Translations under genes and position numbers: made by a program
The notes under the pieces: model-generated
The model's input: the letters and a program-made list of their open reading frames with translations, nothing else
The model's database searches: none
Told to the model about the DNA's origin: nothing
DNA from: CAYOMP01 sp964405075
GTDB taxonomy: Bacteria > Bacillota > Clostridia > Lachnospirales > Lachnospiraceae
Length of the DNA stretch: 21,695 bases
Direction: 5' to 3'
NCBI GenBank assembly: GCA_964405075.1
Contig: CAYOMP010000037.1
Location: 1 to 21,695 of the forward strand
Shown: one piece after another, positions 15,694-21,695 of the stretch
How the letters are laid out: every line of letters starts with the position of its first letter
Numbering within the stretch: the stretch's first letter is position 1

Positions 15694-16974
15694 ATGCAAG
15701 AAGAAAATTTAATAATTGGTTTTGATTTGTGTGATGACTATTCCCAGGTTAGTTATCAAATGGCAAGTATGGAAGAACCAAAAACTTTAAGTGTTTTATA
15801 TGGCGGCGAGAAATATCAGATTCCAACAGTACTATTAAAATGCAATAATATGGATAAATGGTATTTTGGTGATGAAGCATTGAAGGTATCTGAAAAGTCA
15901 GAGGGTTTATTGGTGAAGAACATTTTGAAAAAGTGCAGTGAAGGAAAAAGTGTATACTTTGAAGGGGAAGAATATGATGGTAGTGCACTTTTAGAAATAT
16001 TTATAAAAAGATCACTGAAATTCCTTTCTTATGAAGGAATAGAAGCGAGAACACCAGATGTAATAATGTTTACATTAGAAAAAGTCAATAAGAGGCTGGC
16101 AAATGCAATAAAAAAGGCAGCTATTGGTATCGGTGTTAATGAAAAGAATATTTATATTACAACTCATGAGGAGAGTTTTGTTGATTATACAATGGCTCAG
16201 GATGAAGAATTGCGCACAAATGATGTATTGCTATTAGAGTATGGTAAATCCAATATGAAATGGTATATATTAAATATAAATAGAAAGACTAAGCCTGTTA
16301 CTATGAAAATTAATCAGGGCGAATTTGAGAATGTTTTACCTTATGAAGAAATGTACGTTGATAAGGAAAAAGAGGCAAAAAATACTGTCTTGGATGAATT
16401 AGTCAGCTTGAAATTAGAAGCCTTGTTAAATGGAAAAATGATTTCATGTGTATTTCTCATAGGTGATGGTTTTGAACAGGAGTGGGCGAAGAAAACATTT
16501 AGATATTTGTGTAATAGAGCCAGAGTATTTCAAGGAAAAAATCTATTTTCTAAGGGTGCTTGTTATGGTGCAACAAAACGATTTTCTGATAAGGGCAAAA
16601 TAGAGTATTTGTATTTGGGACCACAAAAATTGATGGTAAATGTTGGTATTGATTTGATGACAGAAGGAAATAATGGTTATTATTCTTTGATTTCTGCTGG
16701 TGAGAACTGGTATGAAGCTGTTGCTGATTGTGAAGTGATTATGGAAGATACAGATACTATTGAAATAAAATTAATACCAATTGATAATAAAGATGTCAGA
16801 ACAATAATTGTTCATTTGAATGATATGCCAAAGCGACCGGCAAAGACTAATAGAATGAGAATTCAAATAGAGTTTTTGGAAGAAAACTTAGGATTGATAA
16901 AAGTGTCAGATGTTGGTTTCGGAGAATTTTTTAAAGCGACAGATAAACAGTGGGAACACGAGATAGTATTGTAA
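15694..16974 (+). CDS. Divergent Hsp70/actin-fold protein, DUF5716-like
   Basis: This 426-residue protein looks like a reduced Hsp70. Residues 6-20 (LIIGFDLCDDYSQVSY, Asp11) fit the phosphate-1 strand-loop of the actin/Hsp70 ATPase fold. Residues 178-188 (VLLLEYGKSNM) fit phosphate 2 with Glu182 where Asp is usual, and residues 253-263 (VFLIGDGFEQE) fit the adenosine motif. Residues about 305-415 resemble the Hsp70 substrate-binding beta-sandwich: a VGIDLM strand, then LNDMPKRPAKTNRMRIQIEF and LGLIKVSDVGFGE, like the L-x-IP-x-x-P-x-G and NGIL-x-V-x-A-x-D region of DnaK. The helical lid is absent. It matches what I recall of DUF5716. Whether it hydrolyses ATP is uncertain because the Gly-rich loops are altered. 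GGGGGTGG precedes the ATG. Confidence 0.78.
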   Translation: MQEENLIIGFDLCDDYSQVSYQMASMEEPKTLSVLYGGEKYQIPTVLLKCNNMDKWYFGDEALKVSEKSEGLLVKNILKKCSEGKSVYFEGEEYDGSALLEIFIKRSLKFLSYEGIEARTPDVIMFTLEKVNKRLANAIKKAAIGIGVNEKNIYITTHEESFVDYTMAQDEELRTNDVLLLEYGKSNMKWYILNINRKTKPVTMKINQGEFENVLPYEEMYVDKEKEAKNTVLDELVSLKLEALLNGKMISCVFLIGDGFEQEWAKKTFRYLCNRARVFQGKNLFSKGACYGATKRFSDKGKIEYLYLGPQKLMVNVGIDLMTEGNNGYYSLISAGENWYEAVADCEVIMEDTDTIEIKLIPIDNKDVRTIIVHLNDMPKRPAKTNRMRIQIEFLEENLGLIKVSDVGFGEFFKATDKQWEHEIVL

Positions 16975-16986
16975 GAAGGAAATTGT

Positions 16987-17796
16987 ATGGGAAGAATAAT
17001 ATTATGTAATAAAACAAAAGCTAGTAATCCTCTATATATCAGCAGAGGTAGTGTAAATATATATACAATTGAAGAACTTTCATATTATCTATATAATAAT
17101 ATGTATTTAATTGATGATTCCATTATAAATTCTAATACTTTTGAATGGATTAGAAGAGAAACAGGTCTAACACAATTAGCGGATTTGCTTGAAAGTATGG
17201 ATATGAATATAAGAAAATGCGTGATGACCATTTTAAGATATACAGGATATTTGTCAGAAGACGATATCGAAAATGCAGGAAACCTGTTAAATGAAATCGA
17301 AGGACAGCCGATAATAAAAAGAAAGTTGATTAAATGTGAGTATTTGTTGCGTAATCAAAGATATAGTGAGGCAATAGTGTTATACAAGAATCTGATTGAT
17401 AATGTAGATGAAGTAGAACTTGAAAAGTTGTATAATAATATGGGTACTGCATATACAGGATTGTTTTTGTATTCGCAGGCTATCAAGTATTATATGAAAG
17501 CATATGAAATAAAACACAATCCAACCATATATAGAGAAATATTGAATGCATTAACTTTTTTACCGGATGAAGAGGCACAGATTATATTGAAAGAATTAAA
17601 TATATCTGAAAATGAGTTGGAAACAGCCAAAGTCAGAGTAAAGGAAATGATTGAATCTAGTAACGGCGAAGAAATTCAAAAAATAGAAAAGGTATTAAAA
17701 TTAAAAGAAGATACAGAGGTTTCTTCTTATTATGAGGGATTATCAGGAATATTGAGAGAATGGAAAAAAGACTATATTATGTATTCAGGATGCTAA
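16987..17796 (+). CDS. TPR-like protein of the Hsp70-like operon
   Basis: I do not recognise a named family for this 269-residue protein. It starts with a short strand (GRIILCNKTKA), then a mixed region with INIYTIEELSYYLYNNMYLIDDS that I recall from conserved unnamed neighbours of DUF5716 genes. Residues about 115-190 contain TPR-like helix pairs, the clearest being LEKLYNNMGTAYTGLFLYSQAIKYYMKAYEIK. The rest is helical and charged. There is no signal peptide or membrane segment. The gene starts 12 bases after the Hsp70-like gene behind AAGAAGG and is followed 13 bases later by the membrane protein. TPR domains bind Hsp70 partners in other systems, so an adaptor role is a fair guess, not a finding. 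Confidence 0.7.
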   Translation: MGRIILCNKTKASNPLYISRGSVNIYTIEELSYYLYNNMYLIDDSIINSNTFEWIRRETGLTQLADLLESMDMNIRKCVMTILRYTGYLSEDDIENAGNLLNEIEGQPIIKRKLIKCEYLLRNQRYSEAIVLYKNLIDNVDEVELEKLYNNMGTAYTGLFLYSQAIKYYMKAYEIKHNPTIYREILNALTFLPDEEAQIILKELNISENELETAKVRVKEMIESSNGEEIQKIEKVLKLKEDTEVSSYYEGLSGILREWKKDYIMYSGC

Positions 17797-17809
17797 CAGG
17801 AGAAGAAAA

Positions 17810-19000
17810 ATGGGATTATTTGATAAAATAAAGAATAAAATGCCAACGCATGAAGAAAAATTAATTAATGACATTGATTATGCGTTAGAAAATAAAAAAA
17901 TAAATTTCGAGGATATTAATATTAACAATAAGGAACAAAGAGATCAATTTGTAAAAAGTTGTTATGATCAGATTTTGATAGCCAGAAAAGAATTGGAAAA
18001 TGCGAAAAGTGAATATAATTTGGTGACGACTTATCTAAGCGATATTCAGAAAATAGAAGAATTACCAATTAATAATAAAGCAGAAGTAGTTGATTTGGCC
18101 AGAGAAATAGTTAATTTAAATGATGAACGAAAATCATTTCAAAATAACTCATCACAAATTACAGATAGACAATATGCTATGATTGAGGAAAATGAAGACG
18201 ATATTTTAAAGGTGATTGACCAGTTAAAAGAGGAAGAGGCTTTAATCAGCAATATAAAGAAGGACATGAATTATTTAGAGGCTGAGAGAAATGCATTAAA
18301 GTATGAAAGAAAAGATGCAATAAGAAGTCAGAAAAATATGAAGGGATTTGCAATAATAACATTGTTTGCAGTAATAATTACCTTCGTAATACTTGCTATA
18401 ATGAGAATGATATATAGGTTTGATATAGAACTTGGATATGCAGCAACCGCCCTTATAGGCGCACTTGCAGCAACTGCAATCTTTGTAAAAATGAGATATA
18501 ATGTTGTGGTTATAAGAAGCACAGAGTTAAAGATTAATCGTGCTATTTCGTTATTAAATAGTGCCAAGATTAGATATGTGAATTCTGTTAATATGGCTGA
18601 ATACGTGTGTGATAAATATGCTGTTAAAGGAGCATATGAATTGGAATATTTGTGGGAGCAATATTTGGAAATGAAGAAGGAAAAAGCTTCATACAGATTA
18701 AATACTTCTGATTTAGATTATTGCACAGAGCAGCTTATGAAAATTTTGCATAAGTATAAGATTAATGCACCTTCTGTATGGCAACATCAGGCTTTAGCTT
18801 TGATAGATGAAAAGGAAATGGTAGAGGTTCGACATAGCCTTATTGTTCAGAGACAAAATTTAAGAAAACGAGTGGAATATAATGTAGAGGCCATAAAAGA
18901 AGCTAAAGAAAATATATCAAAGATTGCTGCGAAGGATACAGAAAATGTTCAAGAAGTAATGAATATTATTAAATCAGCAGAGGAACTAATAGCTAATTAG
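17810..19000 (+). CDS. Two-TM coiled-coil membrane protein of the Hsp70-like operon
   Basis: This 396-residue protein has no family I can name. Residues about 45-175 are a long charged coiled coil (IARKELENAKSEYNLV and onward). Two hydrophobic helices follow at about 180-198 (FAIITLFAVIITFVILAIM) and 208-226 (LGYAATALIGALAATAIFV), joined by a 9-residue turn. Residues about 235-395 are again coiled coil, with a conserved-looking aromatic stretch ELEYLWEQYLEMKKEKASY. The short turn between the helices implies a hairpin in the membrane with both coiled coils on the same, probably cytoplasmic, side. It starts MGLFDKIKNK behind CAGGAGA. As last gene of the operon it could anchor the other three proteins to the membrane. 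Confidence 0.75.
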   Translation: MGLFDKIKNKMPTHEEKLINDIDYALENKKINFEDININNKEQRDQFVKSCYDQILIARKELENAKSEYNLVTTYLSDIQKIEELPINNKAEVVDLAREIVNLNDERKSFQNNSSQITDRQYAMIEENEDDILKVIDQLKEEEALISNIKKDMNYLEAERNALKYERKDAIRSQKNMKGFAIITLFAVIITFVILAIMRMIYRFDIELGYAATALIGALAATAIFVKMRYNVVVIRSTELKINRAISLLNSAKIRYVNSVNMAEYVCDKYAVKGAYELEYLWEQYLEMKKEKASYRLNTSDLDYCTEQLMKILHKYKINAPSVWQHQALALIDEKEMVEVRHSLIVQRQNLRKRVEYNVEAIKEAKENISKIAAKDTENVQEVMNIIKSAEELIAN

Positions 19001-19065
19001 AAAAAATTATAAGTATTACTTAAAAAAAATAATGACATATAATTCGTATTAATAAGATTGTTATA

Positions 19066-19094
19066 TTGATTTTAAAAAAATGATGTATTATAAT
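19066..19094 (+). promoter_or_regulatory. Promoter of purC
   Basis: TTGATT (19066-19071), a 17-base spacer and a perfect TATAAT (19089-19094) form a strong sigma-70-type promoter. Transcription would begin near 19101, giving a leader of about 45 bases, too short for a purine riboswitch. Confidence 0.7.
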
Positions 19095-19145
19095 TTTTTT
19101 GATGTTAAAAAACAAAGATTTTCAAGAAGGACAGGTGGCTAACCA

Positions 19146-19853
19146 ATGAAGAAATTAGAAATGCTTTATGAAGGCAAGGCAAAAAAAGTTTACACAACAG
19201 ATGTTGAAGATGTTTATATTGTTGATTACAAAGATGATGCAACAGCTTTTAACGGAGAGAAAAAAGGTACTATCGTTGGTAAAGGTGTTGTAAATAATAA
19301 AATGACTAATCACATCTTCAGAATGCTTGAAGCAGATGGAATTCCTACACATTATGTAGAAGAACTTAGCGATAGAGAGACAGCAGTTAAAAAAGTAGAA
19401 ATCGTTCCTTTGGAAGTTATTGTAAGAAACGTGGCAGCTGGTAGTTTTTCAAAAAAATTAGGAATTGAAGAAGGAAAGAAGTTACTTGCACCTACACTTG
19501 AATTTAGTTATAAAGATGATGCACTTGGTGATCCGTTCATTAATGATTATTATGCAATTGCACTTGGTGTAGCAACAAGAGAAGAAATTGACAAAATCAC
19601 AGAATTGGTATTCAAAGTTAATGAATGTTTAGTTAAATACTTTAAAGAAGCAGGAATTGATTTAATAGACTTTAAGGTAGAATTTGGTAGATACAAAGGT
19701 GAAATTATCCTTGCTGATGAAATCTCACCAGATACATGTAGATTATGGGATTCTACAACACATGATAAGTTAGATAAAGACCGTTTCAGAAGAGACTTAG
19801 GAAACGTAGAAGATGCATATCAGGAAGTATTCAAGAGATTAGGCATTAAATAA
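19146..19853 (+). CDS. purC: SAICAR synthetase
   Basis: This is phosphoribosylaminoimidazole-succinocarboxamide synthase, which joins CAIR and aspartate with ATP in step eight of purine synthesis. The 235-residue protein has the family's usual length. The N-terminus LYEGKAKKVY binds nucleotide; EVIVRNVAAGS and the closing signature DEISPDTCRLWD are diagnostic. DDATAFNGEKKG is also typical. The ATG follows AGGACAGGTGG by several bases and is preceded by its own promoter, so it is probably transcribed apart from the four-gene operon upstream. purB follows after 179 bases; PurB acts directly on the product of PurC. Confidence 0.97.
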   Translation: MKKLEMLYEGKAKKVYTTDVEDVYIVDYKDDATAFNGEKKGTIVGKGVVNNKMTNHIFRMLEADGIPTHYVEELSDRETAVKKVEIVPLEVIVRNVAAGSFSKKLGIEEGKKLLAPTLEFSYKDDALGDPFINDYYAIALGVATREEIDKITELVFKVNECLVKYFKEAGIDLIDFKVEFGRYKGEIILADEISPDTCRLWDSTTHDKLDKDRFRRDLGNVEDAYQEVFKRLGIK

Positions 19854-19985
19854 TTAGATTCATTGATGTATTATAATATATTTGAAGACTTTTGATATAG
19901 ACATTTGAGTAGAATATTGTTGATAAAGTCAGAGTGAGATATAGGAAAAATATATTAAATGTGTTATTATGTTAGTATGTGAGAT

Positions 19986-20014
19986 AAAGGGACAGCTCTT
20001 ACTGTCCCTTTTAT
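19986..20014 (+). terminator. Hairpin in the purC-purB gap, terminator or attenuator
   Basis: AAAGGGACAG (19986-19995) pairs perfectly with CTGTCCCTTT (20002-20011) around the 6-base loop CTCTTA and is followed by TTTTAT. It ends about 20 bases before the purB ATG and just ahead of its AAGGAG ribosome binding site (20019-20024). It could stop purC transcripts or regulate read-through into purB. Confidence 0.6.
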
Positions 20015-20032
20015 AATGAAGGAGATGAAAAT

Positions 20033-21463
20033 ATGACAGATAAATACCAGAGTCCATTATCAGAAAGATACGCCAGCAAAGAAATGCAGTACATTTTTTC
20101 ACCAGATATGAAATTCAGAACATGGAGAAGATTATGGATTGCTTTAGCTGAAACTGAAAAGGAATTAGGATTAGACATTACAGATGAGCAGATTGAAGAA
20201 TTAAAAGCTCATAAAGATGATATAAATTATGATGTTGCTAAGGAAAGAGAAAAATTAGTTAGACATGATGTAATGTCACATGTATATGCATACGGAGTAC
20301 AGTGTCCAAAGGCAAAAGGAATTATCCATTTAGGAGCTACTTCTTGTTATGTTGGTGATAATACAGACATTATTATTATGGCAGAAGGTTTGAAATTAGT
20401 TAGAAAGAAATTAGTTAATGTAATTGCTGAATTAGCTAAGTTTGCAGATGAATACAAAGCATTACCTACATTAGCTTTTACACATTTTCAGCCAGCTCAG
20501 CCTACAACAGTAGGTAAGAGAGCTTCATTATGGTTACAGGAATTTGCAATAGATTTAGAAGATTTAGATTATGTTCTTGATTCATTAAAATTATTAGGTT
20601 CTAAAGGAACTACAGGAACACAGGCCAGCTTCTTAGAATTATTTGATGGTGACCATGAAACAATCGATAAGATTGATCCAATGATTGCTGAAAAGTTAGG
20701 ATTCAAAGCATGTTATCCTGTATCTGGACAGACTTATTCAAGAAAAGTTGATACAAGAGTGCTTAATGTTTTGGCTGGTATTGCTGCCAGTGCACATAAG
20801 ATGTCAAATGATATCAGATTATTACAGCATTTGAAAGAAATCGAAGAACCATTCGAAAAGAACCAGATAGGTTCATCAGCGATGGCATATAAGAGAAATC
20901 CAATGAGAAGTGAAAGAATTGCTTCACTTTCAAGATATGTAATGGTAGATGCGTTAAATCCAGCTATTACATCTGCTACACAGTGGTTTGAAAGAACATT
21001 AGATGATTCTGCTAATAAGAGACTTAGCGTTGCAGAAGGTTTCTTAACAATCGACGGTATCTTAGATCTTTGCTTAAATGTTGTAGATGGTCTTGTTGTA
21101 TATCCTAAGGTTATTGAAAAACGTCTTTTATCAGAACTTCCATTTATGGCTACAGAAAATATTATGATGGATGCTGTTAAACGTGGAGGAGACCGTCAGG
21201 AATTACATGAAAAGATTAGAACTCTCTCTATGCAGGCTGGTAAGAGAGTAAAAGAAGAAGGATTAGACAACAACTTATTAGAACTTATTGCAGCAGATCC
21301 AGAATTCAACACTACTTTAGAAGAACTTCAGGCTCATATGGATCCATCTAAATACACTGGTAGAGCAAAAGAACAGGTTGACGCATTCTTGAAGAATGTT
21401 ATTAATCCAATTCTTGAAGCTAACAAAGATGATTTGGGATTAACAGCTGAAATTAATGTATAA
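20033..21463 (+). CDS. purB: Adenylosuccinate lyase
   Basis: This lyase acts twice in purine synthesis: it splits SAICAR to AICAR and fumarate, and adenylosuccinate to AMP and fumarate. The 476-residue protein belongs to the fumarase/aspartase superfamily. Visible signatures are GATSCYVGDNTD, THFQPAQPTTVGKR (with the conserved His) and the mobile loop GSSAMAYKRNPMRSE at residues 280-294 with the catalytic Ser. Ala replaces the Pro often seen in SSAMPYKRNP. It is longer than the 430-residue Bacillus type and fits the longer form seen in Clostridia. AAGGAG lies eight bases before the ATG. The TATAAT at 19872 and the TGTTATTAT at 19962 upstream are possible extra promoters without good -35 boxes. 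Confidence 0.97.
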   Translation: MTDKYQSPLSERYASKEMQYIFSPDMKFRTWRRLWIALAETEKELGLDITDEQIEELKAHKDDINYDVAKEREKLVRHDVMSHVYAYGVQCPKAKGIIHLGATSCYVGDNTDIIIMAEGLKLVRKKLVNVIAELAKFADEYKALPTLAFTHFQPAQPTTVGKRASLWLQEFAIDLEDLDYVLDSLKLLGSKGTTGTQASFLELFDGDHETIDKIDPMIAEKLGFKACYPVSGQTYSRKVDTRVLNVLAGIAASAHKMSNDIRLLQHLKEIEEPFEKNQIGSSAMAYKRNPMRSERIASLSRYVMVDALNPAITSATQWFERTLDDSANKRLSVAEGFLTIDGILDLCLNVVDGLVVYPKVIEKRLLSELPFMATENIMMDAVKRGGDRQELHEKIRTLSMQAGKRVKEEGLDNNLLELIAADPEFNTTLEELQAHMDPSKYTGRAKEQVDAFLKNVINPILEANKDDLGLTAEINV

Positions 21464-21485
21464 TAATAATATTTAAATATTTGAG

Positions 21486-21517
21486 AAGTGGGACACTCGT
21501 GAGGGTGTTCCATTTTT
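21486..21517 (+). terminator. Intrinsic terminator of purB
   Basis: A 10-base stem (21489-21498 with 21503-21512, two G-U pairs) is closed by the GNRA-type tetraloop GTGA and followed by TTTTT (21513-21517). AAG in front can pair with the first T residues. It lies 22 bases after the purB stop. Confidence 0.85.
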
Positions 21518-21570
21518 GTACAATAAATCTTTAGGATGATAATAAAATTTTTTATTTCTTGATATATATT

Positions 21571-21626
21571 GAACTACCCAAACATTTTTTACAAACAGTT
21601 TGCAAAAAAATTTGTTTGGGTAGTTC
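21571..21626. repeat. Long interrupted palindrome at the right edge
   Basis: A perfect 14-base outer stem (21571-21584 with 21613-21626) encloses a T6/A6 stem (21585-21590 with 21605-21610) and a small inner stem CAAA/TTTG around a CAG loop. The whole 56 bases can fold into one hairpin with a 2-base bulge and a small internal mismatch. Only TTTA follows, so it is a poor terminator. Confidence 0.6.
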
Positions 21627-21652
21627 TTTATGAAAATAAAAACAAAAGTATC

Positions 21653-21681
21653 TTGAATATGTAAAGAAAGTGATATAAAAT
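21653..21681 (+). promoter_or_regulatory. Possible promoter reading out of the window
   Basis: TTGAAT (21653-21658), a 17-base spacer and TAAAAT (21676-21681) repeat the box sequences seen at the antiporter promoter. The gene it would serve lies beyond the edge. Confidence 0.35.
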
Positions 21682-21695
21682 TTGTTGCTAGAAAG

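Noticed and set aside
19011..19028. TAAGTATTACTTA as terminator of the four-gene operon
   Set aside because: The stem is only five bases with a three-base loop and is followed by A, not T.
19101..19145. Purine riboswitch before purC
   Set aside because: The leader from the mapped promoter boxes is about 45 bases with no three-way-junction fold visible.

Overview
The window is AT-rich DNA with short intergenic gaps, strong AGGAGG-type ribosome binding sites and intrinsic terminators. It fits a low-GC Clostridia genome. The best guess is Lachnospiraceae, because bases 12123-19000 carry a gene set (DUF5717-like, DUF5716-like and two partners) that I recall as typical of that family. This assignment is inference from gene content; no rRNA or other phylogenetic marker was used. 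All genes are on the + strand except one aminotransferase.

Region 1 (1-6481) is a carbohydrate-uptake locus. It holds the 3' part of a YesN-type AraC response regulator cut by the left edge, then a solute-binding lipoprotein, two MalF/MalG-type permeases and a cytoplasmic GH2 enzyme. The GH2 enzyme carries both catalytic glutamates and the N-x-K signature of beta-glucuronidases. No ABC ATPase is present, so a shared MsmK/UgpC-type ATPase elsewhere is likely. The simplest reading is that an outside signal is sensed by a two-component system (kinase presumably to the left), a glucuronide is imported, and glucuronic acid is released inside the cell. A terminator follows the regulator, a hairpin lies between binding protein and permease, and a terminator closes the operon.

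Region 2 (about 6600-9202) is a three-gene operon: a small alarmone (p)ppGpp synthetase, an EamA/DMT transporter with an unusually long polar loop, and an E. coli-type thymidine kinase, ending in a strong hairpin. Region 3 (9269-10768) is a single CPA2 cation/proton antiporter with an Asp-Asp ion-binding motif. Region 4 (10842-11945, minus strand) is a lone PLP enzyme of the CobD/HisC type, convergent with the antiporter across a bidirectional terminator.

Region 5 (about 11994-19000) is the most interesting part. It is a four-gene operon behind one good promoter: a 1183-residue helical-repeat protein, a divergent Hsp70/actin-fold protein, a TPR-like protein and a two-TM coiled-coil membrane protein. 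None has an established function that I know of, and together they look like an undescribed membrane-associated, chaperone-like machine.

Region 6 (19066-21517) is purine biosynthesis: purC from its own promoter, a hairpin leader, and purB with a GUGA-tetraloop terminator. The right edge holds a 56-base interrupted palindrome and a possible promoter reading out of the window. I saw no rRNA, tRNA, CRISPR array, insertion sequence or prophage gene.
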